From contig LYSY01000001.1 of the NCBI GenBank assembly GCA_001657395.1, positions 1,054,001 through 1,118,000 of the forward strand: a DNA stretch of 64,000 nt, written 5' to 3'. A program made the translations under genes and the position numbers. Below the pieces are notes generated by a model. That model was not told where the DNA came from, searched no databases, and worked only from the letters and a program-made list of their open reading frames with translations. Source of the stretch: Rhodospirillales bacterium BBD 1991-14. Its GTDB lineage: Bacteria; Pseudomonadota; Alphaproteobacteria; Kiloniellales; Kiloniellaceae. Of this stretch, positions 63,108-64,000 are shown one piece after another (within the stretch, counting starts at the first letter, position 1; each line of letters opens with the position of its first letter).

Positions 63108-64000
63108 TCACCCAATCCCTATCCCCCGCTTCTTCAAGAAATCGAACGACACGGATGATCCGCGCACAACACCGCCGACCATCTGGCCGCGCCGGCGTTC
63201 CAGTGCAGGCCGCCAGGGCACGAGCGTGAACTCTTTCGATTTCTCGATCATGGCGAACTTGCCGCTCGCAAGCCGGAACGGCCGGCGATAGACGCCCTCG
63301 ATGCGCTCGCCGTCGAGCGGCGCCGCAAACGGTTTGCCCAGCTCCTTCGATAGCCGGTCCGCAGCGGCGCTCACCTCACGGCGGCGGAGCTCGGTCAAGA
63401 GGTTGCGCTGATAGACGGTCCGGCCGTCGCGCTCCCTGGCGAGACCCTGCTGCAGCAGCCAGCGGTGCCGGCGCTCAATCGCGTCTTTCGCCTCCCGCCC
63501 GAAACCGCTCTCCCGCAACGGCTCTGGCCGTTCAGACACGAGCTGTCGGTCAAGCCAGGTCGCGCCCTCAGCCTGGGTCATGCGGTCAAGCCCGACGCTC
63601 GACATGAGGCCGAGGCGCGCCGGCTGGCGCATCCGGTTGCGCTCCTCAAAGGCGCGTGCCTTGCCGAGAAAATCCTCGGGGATCGCCCAGGAGCCGTCGG
63701 CGAAGCGTTCCGCGAACCCGGCCCGGCGCATGGCTTCCAGCCGCCGGACATGGGCGCGGACATAGTCAGCGGATGCGCGCGGATCGACGGCCTGATGCAG
63801 CGGCTCGTTGTAGAGGCCGCCGCTCTGCTCGGCGATCTCGGCAATGGTCCGGTCGGCGCGACGCGGTTCGGCCGCCTTACCTTCGACGGCGACGATCACC
63901 CCCGGCCCGTAGTCTCCCGGATCGGCAAGCTCGCCTACCTCCGCATAGTGCGTGCGCCCGTCCGTTCCGTCGATGATCAGATAATGCCGGTCGTTGAGCT
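63108..64000 (-). CDS. Relaxase/mobilisation nuclease, DUF3363-type, C-terminal part (runs off the right edge)
   Basis: The frame is open to the right window edge; about 297 codons are visible. The sequence matches the C-terminal half of alphaproteobacterial relaxases annotated with DUF3363: HYLIIDGTDGRTHYAEVG, GGLYNEPLHQAVDPRAS, RRHRWLLQQGLARERDG, and the final FTLVPWRPALERRRGQ. The N-terminal relaxase domain is outside the window. The relaxase nicks oriT and leads the strand through TraG. It converges on the Lit-like gene with a 190-bp gap. Confidence 0.88.
   Translation of the reverse strand, partial: LNDRHYLIIDGTDGRTHYAEVGELADPGDYGPGVIVAVEGKAAEPRRADRTIAEIAEQSGGLYNEPLHQAVDPRASADYVRAHVRRLEAMRRAGFAERFADGSWAIPEDFLGKARAFEERNRMRQPARLGLMSSVGLDRMTQAEGATWLDRQLVSERPEPLRESGFGREAKDAIERRHRWLLQQGLARERDGRTVYQRNLLTELRRREVSAAADRLSKELGKPFAAPLDGERIEGVYRRPFRLASGKFAMIEKSKEFTLVPWRPALERRRGQMVGGVVRGSSVSFDFLKKRGIGIG

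Larger units (their letters stand above)
40619..64000. mobile_element. Left part of an integrative and conjugative element (MPF_T, trb type)
   Basis: A complete-looking mating-pair operon (traG, trbB-C-D-E-J-L-F-G-I), DUF736 and DUF2274 genes and a DUF3363 relaxase identify a conjugative element. The relaxase continues past the window edge. Cargo includes an HsdM/S plus PtuA/B-like operon, Phd-VapC and a HEPN/Lit-like pair. The left boundary is uncertain: it is placed at the inverted repeat near 40.6 kb because composition shifts there, but tRNA-Ser at 39.1 kb is an alternative. No integrase is in view. An integrated plasmid cannot be excluded. Confidence 0.65.

Overview
The window looks like a chromosomal segment of a high-GC alphaproteobacterium, probably Rhodospirillales-like, carrying the left part of an integrated conjugative element. 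This placement is inferred from gene content and order: lepB-rnc-era-recO, acpS-pdxJ, a single bifunctional Rsh, rpoZ, folK, a TRAP transporter of the alpha-keto-acid type, bactofilin-M23 and Bpt. No rRNA or other species-level marker is present.

Positions 1-39,180 are ordinary chromosome. On the left edge is the 5' part of an FtsH-type protease that appears to start at CTG, next to the decayed remnant of a cation-diffusion-facilitator gene. Then follow a penicillin-acylase-family hydrolase, an ACT-domain threonine ammonia-lyase, a cystathionine beta-synthase/cystathionine lyase pair (reverse transsulfuration), a flavin reductase, the motA-motB stator genes, a circularly permuted ATP-grasp/alpha-E pair, the N-end-rule transferase Bpt, a TRAP transporter (DctP convergent with DctQM), parC, and a long leftward housekeeping block: FAD amine dehydrogenase, recO, era, rnc, lepB, acpS, pdxJ, a DUF2062 gene, rsh, rpoZ and folK. 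Next come a NYN-domain protein, a family-5 uracil-DNA glycosylase, smpB, dapA, a lytic transglycosylase, a HAD hydrolase, a serine/threonine dehydratase, a bactofilin overlapping an M23 peptidase, and tRNA-Ser(GCU).

Positions 39,180-47,400 are a transition and cargo zone. It holds tandem decamers next to the tRNA, a secreted EEP-family nuclease or phosphatase, a small DUF6961-like protein, and a possible attachment site near 40.6 kb. A visibly AT-richer four-gene leftward operon follows: hsdS, a PtuA-like ATPase, a PtuB-like HNH nuclease and hsdM. It has no hsdR, so a Septu-like ATPase/nuclease pair sits where the type I restriction subunit would be expected. A Phd-VapC toxin-antitoxin pair lies beside it.

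Positions 47,400-60,500 are a nearly gapless leftward MPF_T conjugation operon: traG, an RHH protein, trbB, C, D, E, an unknown secreted Cys-rich protein, trbJ, L, F, G, I, then DUF2274 and DUF736. After it, on the opposite strand, is a two-gene cargo module (60,774-62,917): a Swt1-type HEPN protein with an Rx4H motif, overlapping by 4 bp a HExxH metallopeptidase resembling the phage-exclusion protease Lit (family U49). The window ends inside a DUF3363-type relaxase gene.

The most interesting systems are the hybrid HsdM/S plus PtuA/B-like operon and the HEPN plus Lit-like pair. Both look like anti-phage or plasmid-competition cargo of the conjugative element. No integrase, CRISPR array, IS element or rRNA operon is visible.
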